From Methylophaga lonarensis MPL (GTDB lineage: Bacteria; Pseudomonadota; Gammaproteobacteria; Nitrosococcales; Methylophagaceae), in assembly GCF_000349205.1 (NCBI RefSeq), contig NZ_APHR01000054.1:1-47455 (forward strand): 47,455 bases of DNA, given 5' to 3'. The position numbers were made by a program, and so were the translations under genes. Below the pieces are notes generated by a model that searched no databases, was not told the DNA's origin, and worked only from the letters and a program-made list of their open reading frames with translations. Positions within the stretch are counted from its first letter, which is position 1. Every line of letters begins with the position of its first letter. Positions 24,995-34,064 of this stretch are shown here, in pieces.

Positions 24995-25843
24995 TTATTT
25001 AAAATCACGCTGATAGTAATAATTGGTAGCGTCAACAAAACCTCCGATACTGCCGCAGTCAAAGCGCTGGCCTTTGAATTTAACGGCCAGTACTTTTTTA
25101 TCCTGTGCCATCGCTTTAAGCGCATCGGTGATCTGTACTTCACCATTGGCACCAGGCGGGGTGTTGCGAATGTACTCAAAAATGTCGGGTGTCAGCACAT
25201 ACCGGCCAATGACGGCCAGATTGCTAGGGGCATCTTTGGGAGCTGGTTTTTCAACCATGTCGGTGATGCGATAAACGCCGGGCTCGATTTCGTCACCGGA
25301 AATTACACCGTAACTGCTGGTATTTTCAGGTGGGACTTCTTCGATAGCGATAATCGTACAGTGGTGTTGGTTGTACAAGTCGACCAGCTGTGACAGGGCT
25401 CTGCGTGACTTTGCTTCGACAGGCGCAGCACAGAGATCATCTGCCAGAATGACTGCGAAGGGCTCATCGCCAATCATGGGTTCGCCGGTCAAAATGGCGT
25501 GGCCGAGACCCAGCATTTCACGTTGGCGAATAAACATAAAATCACAGCTATCCATCAGTTTACGAATATCTTGCAGGTGTGCTTCCTTGCTGGTGCCTTT
25601 AATTTGATGTTCAAGCTCATAGCTGGTGTCAAAATGATCGGCAATCGCCCGTTTTCCCCGACCAGTAATAAAGCCTACTTGCGTCAAACCGGCTTCCAGC
25701 GCTTCTTCAACACCATATTGAATCAATGGTTTATTAACGATGGGCAACATTTCCTTGGGCATTGCCTTGGTGGCTGGCAAAAAGCGAGTGCCGTAACCGG
25801 CGACTGGAAAGAGACATTTGCGAAGCGGGGCGTTCCTTGACAT
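24995..25843 (-). CDS. galU: UTP-glucose-1-phosphate uridylyltransferase
   Basis: 282 residues. The nucleotide-binding N-terminus GYGTRFLPATKAMPKEMLP, the stretch LGLGHAIL, and VEKPAPKDAPSNLAVIGRY are standard for GalU. It makes UDP-glucose from UTP and glucose-1-phosphate, the donor for glucans, LPS and, in this neighbourhood, glucosylglycerate. ATG at 25843 has GAGGAT upstream. It lies 140 bp after the phosphorylase gene on the same strand, so it probably has its own promoter but may also be read through. Confidence 0.96.
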   Translation of the reverse strand: MSRNAPLRKCLFPVAGYGTRFLPATKAMPKEMLPIVNKPLIQYGVEEALEAGLTQVGFITGRGKRAIADHFDTSYELEHQIKGTSKEAHLQDIRKLMDSCDFMFIRQREMLGLGHAILTGEPMIGDEPFAVILADDLCAAPVEAKSRRALSQLVDLYNQHHCTIIAIEEVPPENTSSYGVISGDEIEPGVYRITDMVEKPAPKDAPSNLAVIGRYVLTPDIFEYIRNTPPGANGEVQITDALKAMAQDKKVLAVKFKGQRFDCGSIGGFVDATNYYYQRDFK

Positions 25844-25983
25844 AAGTGCTTTATCCTCAATCTGTGTTCAATCGTTAAATATTCTGGTCTGTTTATTTTT
25901 CACGGCTGTGCTTGCAGCCACTGAAAGATAAGCAGACCCTATGTGAATATCATTAAATTATCATGACTACCCGTTAAAATCAG

Positions 25984-27726
25984 CTAGCGATTGCTTAACC
26001 AGAGCACCTGATAAGGTGAGAGTTCAATGGTTTCGGTCATGGGTTCAAGTACGTCACCGGACACCAGATCGTGCCAGTTATCGGTCAACACCAGGTTCAG
26101 ATCAGCCACTCGTAAAGCATGAGGCTGATTGTGAACGTTGAAAATGCAGAAAATACTCTGTCGGCGATCCATGCTCTGCCGCCAGAAGCCAAATAAATGT
26201 TCGCCAAGTTGCAATGTGAATTGCGTGGCATTGGGATGAAAGGCGGGTTGGCGTTGCCTGAGTTCGATCAGGCTGCGTAACTGACGAAACACTTGTGAGT
26301 TTGCTGACTGCGGCGCTGCCAGCGTTGCTTCCAATGTTTCCATCTGCCACTGGTGGCGGTTAATCGCCCGGCTGTGACCGGTCTGTTGCAAACGTTCATA
26401 GTCATTGCCTGTTGCCAGCAGGCTATGAATATAAAATGCCGGTATGCCTTCCAGTGCCATCATGATTGCATGTGCGCAGAGAAAGCGTGGAATTTGCCAT
26501 TGATCCGGCCCGGCAATCGTGCCTTGCAAAGCATCAAACAGGGCAATGTTGATTTCATAAGGCTTTTTAATGCCATTTTCTGCGGCTCGCCAGGATATTT
26601 CGCCGCCGAACCCCTGCATGGTGGTGATCAGCGCCGCAATCTCAGAGTCACTCAGCAAGCCTTCAGCCGGTCGCAGGCCAATACCATCATGCGAGGCGAT
26701 AAAGTTAAAGTAAGCGGTGCCATTTTGTGCGGGAGGCATGCTCATTAACCACTGTCTTAAATAACCGCAATTGCCGGTGATCATGGTGTTGAGCAATAAC
26801 GGCGGCAATGAGAAGTTATACACCCAGTGCGCCTCGTTGGCATTACCAAAATAACTCAGGTTTTCACGATTGGGGATGTTGGTTTCGGTAATGATGATGG
26901 CGTCAGATTGCGCCTGTTCGACCAATAATCGCAGCAGCCGAACCACCTCATGAGTTTCTGGCAAATTCAAACAGCTGGTGCCGGGTTGTTTCCACAAAAA
27001 AGCCACGGCATCCAGGCGAAACAGCCGCACGCCCTGATCCAGATAGAAGCGAATAATTCGCACGAAGGTTTTTAAAACCTCCGGGTTACGAAAATCGAAA
27101 TCTACCTGTTCATGACTGAAGGTACACCAGACATGTTGCAGTCCATGGGCTGTTTCAGTGGGTCTGAGCAGAGGTGATGTGCGAGGTCGAACCACATCAC
27201 TGATTGGCGCGTTGGCATGGCTGGTGTAGAAAAAATCGTGTCCTTCACCTTCACCAGCCATAAAGTTGGCAAACCACTGGCTGCTGCTGGAGCCATGATT
27301 GATCACCAGATCAGCCATCACTTTATACTGGCCGGCAATCTCCTGAATGTGGGTCCAGTCGCCCAGTTCAGGGTTCACCTGAAAATAATCCTTAACAGCA
27401 AAACCATCATCGGAACAGAAGGGGAAGAATGGCAAGATATGCACGATATTGATGCATTCGTGTAGATGCTGATCAAGAAACTGTTTGAGATTTTGCAGAG
27501 GCAGTTGCTCAGTGCTCAGCAAGTTATTGCCATAGCAAATCACTGCAATATCGGCCTGATCCCATTTGTTCTGATAGGGCGTCATCGGCCGGGTATCGTC
27601 GGGCAGTCGCATCAGCTCGATCAGTTGTTCAAGCAAGTGTGCATAGCCATCGTCATCCAGACTGTCTTTGTAGATGCTATGCAAATGATGCAGCACCGCT
27701 TGCCGCACCGGATTCTGTTCAGCCAT
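25984..27726 (-). CDS. GH13_18 phosphorylase, probably glucosylglycerate phosphorylase
   Basis: 580 residues from ATG 27726, which has AGGA eight bases upstream and overlaps the previous gene by 8 bases; longer starts exist at 27735 and 27753. Alpha-amylase-type motifs are visible: [15 protein letters not shown], the nucleophile Asp in [14 protein letters not shown], the acid/base Glu in ITETNIPN and [12 protein letters not shown]. Length and layout fit the sucrose phosphorylase subfamily GH13_18, which includes glucosylglycerate and glucosylglycerol phosphorylases. Context with GpgS and the phosphatase favours glucosylglycerate, giving glucose-1-phosphate and glycerate. Sucrose remains possible. 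Confidence 0.8.
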   Translation of the reverse strand: MAEQNPVRQAVLHHLHSIYKDSLDDDGYAHLLEQLIELMRLPDDTRPMTPYQNKWDQADIAVICYGNNLLSTEQLPLQNLKQFLDQHLHECINIVHILPFFPFCSDDGFAVKDYFQVNPELGDWTHIQEIAGQYKVMADLVINHGSSSSQWFANFMAGEGEGHDFFYTSHANAPISDVVRPRTSPLLRPTETAHGLQHVWCTFSHEQVDFDFRNPEVLKTFVRIIRFYLDQGVRLFRLDAVAFLWKQPGTSCLNLPETHEVVRLLRLLVEQAQSDAIIITETNIPNRENLSYFGNANEAHWVYNFSLPPLLLNTMITGNCGYLRQWLMSMPPAQNGTAYFNFIASHDGIGLRPAEGLLSDSEIAALITTMQGFGGEISWRAAENGIKKPYEINIALFDALQGTIAGPDQWQIPRFLCAHAIMMALEGIPAFYIHSLLATGNDYERLQQTGHSRAINRHQWQMETLEATLAAPQSANSQVFRQLRSLIELRQRQPAFHPNATQFTLQLGEHLFGFWRQSMDRRQSIFCIFNVHNQPHALRVADLNLVLTDNWHDLVSGDVLEPMTETIELSPYQVLWLSNR

Positions 27727-28960
27727 GTTGGGCATCCTGTGCTTGGAAGTCACGATGATCGGCTTCTACGGCCTCATAAAGGCGTTCAAAAATATCTGGC
27801 AAGGCGCTTTGCACACGATTCCAGCTGGGGATAAATGGCGTTTCCATCGGGTTTTCCAGAAACATCTGCCCCGCATCCATAATGTTTTTGGCAAACATTT
27901 CAACCGAGGCTTCTTCTTGGTGAATATCAAACTGCAGACCGTTCATAATCGCGTCATTTCGATAGGTTTCGACAAAATCCAGTGCAATGCGATAGTAGGT
28001 GGCTTTGAGGGTGCGGAATGATTCGGCGTTAAAAACCGTGCCCTTGGTGGCCAGTTTTCTGAATAAGGCCTTGGAAATATCAATCGACATTTTGGACAAT
28101 CCGGCTTGCTGATCATCCAGTGACAGTTCCTGATGCTTATGATCATAAATGTCAGCAATATCAACCTGACACAGGCGATTATTGGCAAAATTACGGTGCA
28201 TTTCCGACAACACGCCAATTTCCAGTCCCCAGTCACTGGGAATTCGAATATCACTGAGTACATCTCGCCGGAATGAAAACTCGCCAGCCAGTGGGTAGCG
28301 ATAACTATCCATATAGTCCAGATAATCGCTGTGGCCAAGGACTGACTTAAGTGCACGAATCAGTGGTGTCACCAATAAGCGATTGACTCGACCATTGAGT
28401 TTGCCGCCTGCCACACGGGCATAAAAGCCTTTGCAGAACTCGTAATTAAAGGTTGGGTTAGCGACCGGATAAATCAGCCGTGCCAACATTTCACTGGTAT
28501 AGGTTGTGATGTCGCAGTCATGTAAAGCGACCGATTCAGCTTTGCCTGAAGCCAGAATGTAACCCATGCAATACCAGACATTTCGACCCTTTCCTGCCTC
28601 TTTGGGGGCCAGATTCAGGGCTTGTAGTTCTTCATCTATAGCGCGCAGTCTCGGGCCATCATTCCAGAGCACCCGGTGGTTTTGCGGCAGTTCGGAGAAA
28701 AATTGCAACGCATGTCGATACTGGGTTTCATCAGCCCGATCCAGCCCGATGACAATCTCAGACAGATAAGGCACTGATTTAAGTTCACGAATGATTTTGG
28801 GAAGCGCCTCGCCTTGTAATTCAGAATATAACGAGGGTAACAGCAAGCCCATTGGGCGACGTTTGCTGAATTGAGTCAGATCCTGTTCCAAATCGGCCAG
28901 ATGCCGGTGTGTCAGGTTATGCAGGGTCGTAATAATGCCGTTCTGATAAAAATCAGCCAT
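27719..28960 (-). CDS. gpgS: Glucosyl-3-phosphoglycerate synthase-like glycosyltransferase (GT81/GT2 type)
   Basis: 413 residues. It has the fold markers of GpgS and mannosyl-3-phosphoglycerate synthase-like enzymes: [12 protein letters not shown] near the N-terminus, the [17 protein letters not shown] segment and the metal site in [30 protein letters not shown] and DIYDHKHQ supply acceptor and catalytic residues. It would move glucose from UDP- or ADP-glucose to 3-phosphoglycerate. GAGGAG seven bases before ATG 28960 lies inside the upstream gene, and the two overlap by 8 bases. The neighbouring phosphatase and GalU support the assignment. Confidence 0.82.
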   Translation of the reverse strand: MADFYQNGIITTLHNLTHRHLADLEQDLTQFSKRRPMGLLLPSLYSELQGEALPKIIRELKSVPYLSEIVIGLDRADETQYRHALQFFSELPQNHRVLWNDGPRLRAIDEELQALNLAPKEAGKGRNVWYCMGYILASGKAESVALHDCDITTYTSEMLARLIYPVANPTFNYEFCKGFYARVAGGKLNGRVNRLLVTPLIRALKSVLGHSDYLDYMDSYRYPLAGEFSFRRDVLSDIRIPSDWGLEIGVLSEMHRNFANNRLCQVDIADIYDHKHQELSLDDQQAGLSKMSIDISKALFRKLATKGTVFNAESFRTLKATYYRIALDFVETYRNDAIMNGLQFDIHQEEASVEMFAKNIMDAGQMFLENPMETPFIPSWNRVQSALPDIFERLYEAVEADHRDFQAQDAQHG

Positions 28961-30725
28961 CGGGAGTCTCCTCGTTGAGATTTACTTGAATATCATTGGA
29001 CACAACAATGTCCCGGACACCTTGTGACCAGCCTCTGGGTCCGGTGTCCTTTGAAATATAAACGCCATATTGACGATGCAGCTCTGGCAGACCATGCACC
29101 GGTGAGCGAATCAGCAATGCCAGATCCGCCTGTTCCAGCATGGCGCAGTCATTCTGGCTATCACCGGCAGCCAGACTGATAAATCGTTGTTCAGGATCAT
29201 TGCGTCGAAACTCTGAAACCAGCCATTGCAGGGCTTTACCTTTGTCACAATCACCGGAAACATGCATGAATCGACCGCCATGCAACACACGTGCACCTTG
29301 CTGTTCGAGGGCTTCGATAAATTGTTTTTGTCGACCCGGACTGCCATGCCAGGCCACAGGCTCGCCATAACCACGTCGGGCGGCTCTGGCGGCGGCATGA
29401 ACATTCAGCCCGGTCATGGCAATGATGCCGTCGATGCCGGCTTCAGCAAAAGTGGTGAAGTCAGTAGCGAAATCATCGCTGATAGATTTGATCAGTTGTT
29501 GCCAGTGACTGCGAGGTTCAACAAATTGTTTAACCCAGTAGCCACCAATGGTGGTGACATCCTCGGGTGGCTGTGCAAAATAACCAACGGGAATAAACAC
29601 CGCAGCACCGTTTTCGACGATAAAGGGATGCTGGTTACTCAAACTGTCACGCAATAGCTCAATCTCAGCCTGTGTTTTGCTGCTGACCGGAATTACCGGA
29701 ACAGCCTGGTTTTCCAGCCGGCTCAGCAGTTCATCAGCTTCATCGTGTCGATAATTGTGATGATCCAGCAATGAACCATCCAGATCGGTAAAAATCAACA
29801 GCTGCGGCGCGGTCTTCAACCCTTGGCGCGGCTGTTCGGTCATCTGAATGATGTTGCGGTCTTGGTCAAGTTCGATGAGATAATCCATCTTTTGCGGCAA
29901 ACTGCTCATACAATGCTCACTGATACGTTGATAGTGTTGAATAAATCGGCGCATTTGCTGTGGGTTCATTACGCCTGAATGACGGGAAACTTCATCAGCA
30001 AGGGCCATGCGTAACTTGTCTTCCTGCTCCATACGCCAGTCAAATACGCAGGAGAAATCAGGCGCTTTCAGCATCACCCAGACATCGATGCAGTCAAATA
30101 AAGCCGGATAGTTAAGTTTGAGTTGCTGATTCACATAGTTACGCCAAGTGGCGTCGGCATCTTCATCAGCTTCGAGTGTATTCACAGGTGATTGCAACTG
30201 TGTGTCAGTCTGTGCCGAAGCACCCAGACACCAGCCTTCAATCACCACCACGTCGAGAGGTGTTTGCAGTTGTGTCCATTTGTCCTGCAAGAAGCGGTCA
30301 TCTGTGGCCTTGTTAAATCTGGGAACAGACACCAGTCCCTGATGTTGTGTCAAAGCTCGCAAGGTATCTACCGCCAGTCTGACATCATGAGTCCCAGGCA
30401 CACCCCGAGTCATCAGCAGGGGATGCACAGTCCTGGCAAGCCGCTCTCGCGCAGCCTTGGTCAAATAAAAATCATCCAGTGATATATCGACCGCTGATTT
30501 CTGATAGAACGACTTGAACAACATCACCAGCACAGACGCCAGCGTAGTTTTGCCCGAGCCTTGTGCACCATGAATACCAATCACAAATGGACGTTTTGCA
30601 CTGTTATGGTGCGAAATTATCGCTTCTGCAAGCGGTGCAAAGTATTGTTCGATGACCGCTGAATAACTGGCGGGTAATTGGTTTTGCACGACAAATTGTT
30701 GGATGGCGCTGTCATTGCGGACCAT
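28953..30725 (-). CDS. Fusion of D-glycerate 3-kinase-like and HAD glucosyl-3-phosphoglycerate phosphatase domains
   Basis: 590 residues from ATG 30725; an upstream TTG is unlikely to be used. Residues about 40-310 form a P-loop kinase: GIHGAQGSGKTTLA (Walker A), SLDDFYLT and VIEGWCLGA, as in the glycerate kinases of plants, yeast and YggC/GlxK relatives. Residues about 330-575 form a HAD-IIB phosphatase: IFTDLDGSLLDHH (nucleophile Asp), PVSSKTQAE, GDCDKGKAL and AAGDSQND, as in mannosyl/glucosyl-3-phosphoglycerate phosphatases. It could both make 3-phosphoglycerate from glycerate and dephosphorylate glucosyl-3-phosphoglycerate. First gene of the locus; no promoter is clearly seen. Confidence 0.83.
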   Translation of the reverse strand: MVRNDSAIQQFVVQNQLPASYSAVIEQYFAPLAEAIISHHNSAKRPFVIGIHGAQGSGKTTLASVLVMLFKSFYQKSAVDISLDDFYLTKAARERLARTVHPLLMTRGVPGTHDVRLAVDTLRALTQHQGLVSVPRFNKATDDRFLQDKWTQLQTPLDVVVIEGWCLGASAQTDTQLQSPVNTLEADEDADATWRNYVNQQLKLNYPALFDCIDVWVMLKAPDFSCVFDWRMEQEDKLRMALADEVSRHSGVMNPQQMRRFIQHYQRISEHCMSSLPQKMDYLIELDQDRNIIQMTEQPRQGLKTAPQLLIFTDLDGSLLDHHNYRHDEADELLSRLENQAVPVIPVSSKTQAEIELLRDSLSNQHPFIVENGAAVFIPVGYFAQPPEDVTTIGGYWVKQFVEPRSHWQQLIKSISDDFATDFTTFAEAGIDGIIAMTGLNVHAAARAARRGYGEPVAWHGSPGRQKQFIEALEQQGARVLHGGRFMHVSGDCDKGKALQWLVSEFRRNDPEQRFISLAAGDSQNDCAMLEQADLALLIRSPVHGLPELHRQYGVYISKDTGPRGWSQGVRDIVVSNDIQVNLNEETPDG

Positions 30726-30950
30726 AAAAATAAAAACCTGAAAACAAACTCCGAGGGGGTAACGCAATTATCGTACCGGTCACTGAAAAACCACGCGATC
30801 TTTCGGGAAATAGTGCCGCAAAAAAACGGGAATTTGGCAGGAATCCTATACCGCACAAGCCTTTATCTAAACTGGGACAAACAGACCAGCTGGAATATCC
30901 AATTCATAGACAATGACTGTGAGTTGTCTGCATAGATGCTGGGATGAGGC

Positions 30951-31035
30951 AAAAAAAAAAGGGCAAACCCGGAGGTTTGCCCAAAGTCTTGGTATCAAGA
31001 CGAGAGAGAGAACAACACGCAACATTAAATCGCAA
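30951..31035 (-). ncRNA. Candidate sigma-54-dependent small RNA, copy 1
   Basis: About 84 nt, from a start near 31034 (12 bases after the -12 element) to the U-tract. It ends in a strong terminator: GGGCAAACC/GGTTTGCCC stem (30961-30982), UCCG loop, ten U. A second hairpin GUCUUG-AUAC-CAAGAC precedes it. The 5' half has a single-stranded CU-rich stretch (UGUUGUUCUCUCUCUCGUCU) that is conserved in copy 2 and could pair with purine-rich ribosome-binding sites. There is no open frame of note. Upstream dyad and promoter are at the same distances as in copy 2. Confidence 0.65.
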
Positions 31036-31043
31036 ACAGGTAC

Positions 31044-31061
31044 TTGCACTATTGATGCCAA
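31044..31061 (-). promoter_or_regulatory. Sigma-54 (-24/-12) promoter of sRNA copy 1
   Basis: The minus strand reads TTGGCATCAATAGTGCAA. The invariant GG and GC are exactly 10 bases apart, matching the RpoN consensus TGGCAC-N5-TTGCA closely. Confidence 0.7.
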
Positions 31062-31135
31062 TATTATTTATTCATTTATAAACAATGATATAGGGTGTTT
31101 ATGGCCAAGAGTAGGTGATTATATAGATAAGCAAC

Positions 31136-31171
31136 TGCACCAAAGGGCTGCGCTTTGAACAGTGGTTTGCA
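31136..31171. promoter_or_regulatory. Putative enhancer (UAS) of sRNA copy 1
   Basis: TGCACCAAAG (31136-31145) faces CTTTG and, further on, GGTTTGCA. The TGCACCAAA block begins 75 bp before the -24 element, almost the same distance as in copy 2. This is where an activator of the NtrC or PrsR type would bind. The half-site resembles NtrC sites, but the dyad spacing does not match theirs. Confidence 0.45.
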
Positions 31172-31227
31172 CTGAATCAGCACGTCAAATCAGAGATACA
31201 CAAGTTGGGGGCTTATTTCACAGAGGC

Positions 31228-31304
31228 AAAAAAGGGCAAATCCGAAGATTTGCCCAAGGCTCAGCACGCAGACGAGAGAGAACAACATGCAACTGAATGT
31301 ACAG
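31228..31304 (-). ncRNA. Candidate sigma-54-dependent small RNA, copy 2
   Basis: About 76 nt from a start near 31303. The terminator stem GGGCAAATC/GATTTGCCC (31234-31255) has a UUCG loop and six U. Compared with copy 1 the stem has a compensatory C-G to U-A change, so it is under structural selection. The CU-rich block GUUGCAUGUUGUUCUCUCUC followed by GUCU is nearly identical to copy 1, while flanking bases differ. Bases between the two copies (31062-31227) contain the copy 1 promoter and enhancer and no gene. Confidence 0.65.
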
Positions 31305-31312
31305 ATATGATT

Positions 31313-31330
31313 TAGCAGGAATGATGCCAA
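31313..31330 (-). promoter_or_regulatory. Sigma-54 (-24/-12) promoter of sRNA copy 2
   Basis: The minus strand reads TTGGCATCATTCCTGCTA, with GG and GC exactly 10 bases apart. The -24 half is identical to that of copy 1. Confidence 0.68.
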
Positions 31331-31403
31331 TATTTATTTTTCAATCAAAAACAATGGTTTAGTGTGTTTTGCGTTGATTTGAAATGATTTTTATGGGGAA
31401 TCC

Positions 31404-31432
31404 TGCACCAAAACAAACGTTCTCTTGGTGCA
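31404..31432. promoter_or_regulatory. Putative enhancer (UAS) of sRNA copy 2
   Basis: TGCACCAA (31404-31411) and TTGGTGCA (31425-31432) are perfect 8-base arms around a 13-base spacer. The left arm starts 74 bp before the -24 element of copy 2. Confidence 0.5.
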
Positions 31433-31498
31433 GCTGCACTGGTATCGCGCGTTTTGGCAAACAGGAATATTTTGTCTGCTGGACGTGTCAATAGCCTA

Positions 31499-31855
31499 AT
31501 GAAAGCAAAGCACTTATTAATACAACATTTACTGATTTGGGTTTTGATGTCGCCGCTGACAGTTGTCGTGGCCGTTGAAGATGATTTTGTAATCAAGCAA
31601 CTGACAAATGATTGTTTTCAGGAATGGCAAACGCGTGACTGGCGACTGGGTGAAGATGCTGCCCGAGTCGCTGATATGCCCAGCTATGTCGAAGCCATCA
31701 AGCGAATCTGTGGAGCCAGTGCTGAGTTGTTCGTAGAAGGATATCCCGTTTCGCCTTTCATTCATCAATCTCAGCGAGTCATTTTGCCGTTCATTTTTTC
31801 GGGACAAAATGCCGATGTTCGCCAGTGGCTGTTAAATGCAACTACTGACGACTGA
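31499..31855 (+). CDS. Hypothetical exported protein
   Basis: 118 residues from ATG 31499; a TTG at 31454 would add 15. The N-terminus (MKAKHLLIQHLLIWVLMSPL, then TVVVAVEDD) looks like a signal peptide, so the protein is probably periplasmic. The mature part has two cysteines (NDCFQEW, KRICGAS) that could form a disulfide. No clear Shine-Dalgarno and no family recognised. It lies 67 bp after the sRNA enhancer, pointing away from the sRNA genes, so its promoter would share that region. Confidence 0.5.
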   Translation: MKAKHLLIQHLLIWVLMSPLTVVVAVEDDFVIKQLTNDCFQEWQTRDWRLGEDAARVADMPSYVEAIKRICGASAELFVEGYPVSPFIHQSQRVILPFIFSGQNADVRQWLLNATTDD

Positions 31856-32000
31856 ATCGTCTGTGGTACTTGGCAGAAACCGGGGCAGGGGTGATAGCAT
31901 TGTCCGCTTGAATGTGGCTGTTGCCTGCTGATGATCGTGTGTCTCACAGAAAACATGCATTGATCTGCTCGTTATGTGAGCATCCATTTAAGGAATGAAT

Positions 32001-33106
32001 ATGCACAAAGTCTTCGGGTTGCTGTGTGTTTTGCTGTTGTCAGGACTTGCTGGTTGTCACCAGTCGTCAAGCAACGGCGAAGCCTCACTGTTTCGGGGTG
32101 ATTTGTTTCGCACCGGATATTTTGTCAGTCATGGCCCGGTTCAACTCGACAAACAAGCGCTGGTCTGGCGTTTTGAAGGCGATCAGGGACTGGCATCTTC
32201 TCCTGTTGTGAATGCCGGCGTTGTTTTTGCCGGGGCTTATGAAGGCGACGTCTATGCCATTGATGCCCGTTCAGGTGACTTGCTTTGGCAATTTGCAACC
32301 GGTGCCGGTGTATTTGCCAGCCCTGCGGTGACGGCTACCAGTGTCTATATAGGCAGTGACGATAGTTTTGTCTATGCACTCGATATCAGCACCGGTGCAC
32401 AACGCTGGCGATATAAAACCAACGATAAAGTATTTTCATCTCCACTGGTTTATGGTGGCACGGTCTATGTGGGTAGCTTGATGGCAATATGTATGCACTG
32501 AGTGAATCGACAGGCCGTGAACTCTGGCATTTTGAAACAGGTGCGGCAGTGGATTCATCGCCAGCGGTTGTGGATGGTGTGATTTATTTCGGTAGTGATG
32601 ATGGCTATTTCTACGCACTGGACAGCATTCAAGGCAAATTACGCTGGAAGTTTGAAACCGGCGCTGCAATTGATGCCGCACCCGCAATTCACAATGATCA
32701 GATCCTGATCGCCGATGAAGCAGGAAAACTCACGGCGTTATCCCTTGAACAAGGTGAACTGCAATGGCAGATTCAAGTGACGGGACAGCTATTTGCCTCG
32801 CCTGCAGTATTTGATGAGCAGGTGGTCATCGCCTCGACCAGTGGCGAAATCCACGCTATCGAATTGGAGACCGGACAAGTCATCTGGCAACGAGATTTGG
32901 GCAGTGCGATTTTTTCATCGCCCGCGATTGCTGACGATATGGTCTATGCCGGCACCATGAGCGGACAATTGCATAACCTGAGTTTGCAAGATGGCGCTTT
33001 GCTCTCAAGTTTTGATGCTGGCTGGCCGATTGTGGCATCGCCGTTCCTGGCGGAAGGTGTCTTGTATTTCAACACTGACGATGGTGAGCTGTTTGCCTTG
33101 CGTTGA
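32001..33106 (+). pseudogene. PQQ-repeat (BamB-like) beta-propeller lipoprotein, frameshifted
   Basis: ATG 32001, with AAGGA six bases upstream, starts a lipoprotein signal with lipobox LAGC. Two frames (to 32501, and from about 32480) together give a propeller of repeated blades of the type SSPVV...YEGDVYAIDARSGDLLWQF. The break is near 32476-32479: GGTAGC TTGATGGC lacks one base needed to read VGS-x-DGNMYAL. With one base restored the protein is 368 residues. It resembles BamB, the outer-membrane assembly scaffold, and other PQQ-like propellers, but it is not in the usual bamB context. The break may be a mutation or a sequence error. Confidence 0.78.
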
Positions 33107-33139
33107 GCAAGTCCAAGGCCACATGGAACAAGATGCGTG

Positions 33140-33367
33140 ATGACTGAAACTCAAGCCAATAACCCATTACACGGGCTTACCCTGGAAAAAATTCTGACCA
33201 GACTGTATGAGCATTACGGCTGGCAGGGCTTGCACGAAAAAATCAATATCAACTGCTTCAGTCATGAGCCATCCATCAAGTCATCGCTCAAGTTCCTGCG
33301 CAAGACACAATGGGCCCGGGATAAAGTTGAGGCCTTATATATAAGTACATTTGTTAAGCCTCAATAA
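33140..33367 (+). CDS. VF530/DUF2132 family small DNA-binding protein
   Basis: 75 residues. The sequence [20 protein letters not shown] followed by [13 protein letters not shown] and [20 protein letters not shown] is the complete VF530 fold (alpha-helical, related to SAP-type DNA-binding folds). The family is widespread in gammaproteobacteria and its role is unknown. ATG 33140 is chosen over GTG 33137. It follows the propeller gene by 33 bp. Confidence 0.82.
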   Translation: MTETQANNPLHGLTLEKILTRLYEHYGWQGLHEKININCFSHEPSIKSSLKFLRKTQWARDKVEALYISTFVKPQ

Positions 33368-33414
33368 ATAAGCGTTGTGCATGAGCTGACCATGTCCCAT
33401 CCATCAAGTTATCA

Positions 33415-33990
33415 ATGAAAACCTTACTCAGCGGTCTGGCGATCGCCATCACCTTTTTTGCTTTTATTCCCTATATCAAATCGATCATCAGTGGCCATAC
33501 CCGGCCGCATGTGTTTTCCTGGATTATCTGGGGCAGCACCACGCTGATTGTGTTTTTTGCACAACTGCAAGATGGGGCTGGCATAGGTGCCTGGCCGATT
33601 GGTGTTTCAGGTGTCATTACCTTGCTGGTGGCCTGGCTGGCCTATCGATACCGGGCCGATTACAGCATTACCCGAACCGATCAAATCTTCATGCTCATGG
33701 CCATACTGTCATTGCCGTTGTGGTATTTCACGGCCAATCCATTGTGGGCGGTGATCCTGCTGACCTTTGTTGACCTGCTGGGCTTTGGCCCGACCTTTAG
33801 AAAAGCCTTCTACCTGCCATATCAGGAAAACATCGGCTTTTTCAGTTTGTTTGCCCTGAGAAATCTGCTGGTTGTACTGGCGCTTGAACATTATTCCGTG
33901 ACCACAACCCTGTTTCCTGCCGCCACTGGATTCGCCTGTGTTTTGCTGATAATGCTGATTGTGCAACGCCGATATTCATTCAGTCGTTAA
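33415..33990 (+). CDS. Uncharacterised integral membrane protein
   Basis: 191 residues with about six hydrophobic segments. The N-terminal pattern (FIPYIKSIISGHTRPHVFSW followed by IIWGSTTLIVFFAQ) resembles conserved membrane proteins related to PQ-loop transporters, and GFGPTFRKAFYLPYQE is another family-like block. I cannot assign a substrate. No Shine-Dalgarno is evident before ATG 33415. Confidence 0.65.
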   Translation: MKTLLSGLAIAITFFAFIPYIKSIISGHTRPHVFSWIIWGSTTLIVFFAQLQDGAGIGAWPIGVSGVITLLVAWLAYRYRADYSITRTDQIFMLMAILSLPLWYFTANPLWAVILLTFVDLLGFGPTFRKAFYLPYQENIGFFSLFALRNLLVVLALEHYSVTTTLFPAATGFACVLLIMLIVQRRYSFSR

Positions 33991-34064
33991 ACACCTGATA
34001 GCTCGACAACAGGTCAGCATTGATTTAGTGTCCCAAAGACCCCTCAGGTTTAAGGACATTGGCG

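Noticed and set aside
30769-30950. Possible promoter of the glucosylglycerate locus (TATAGG with TTGTCC upstream on the minus strand).
   Set aside because: The spacing is about 24 bases, too long for sigma-70; no convincing alternative seen.
30678-31158. Short plus-strand frames across the intergenic region before the sRNAs.
   Set aside because: They cross the terminator and promoter elements of the sRNAs and show no coding signs.
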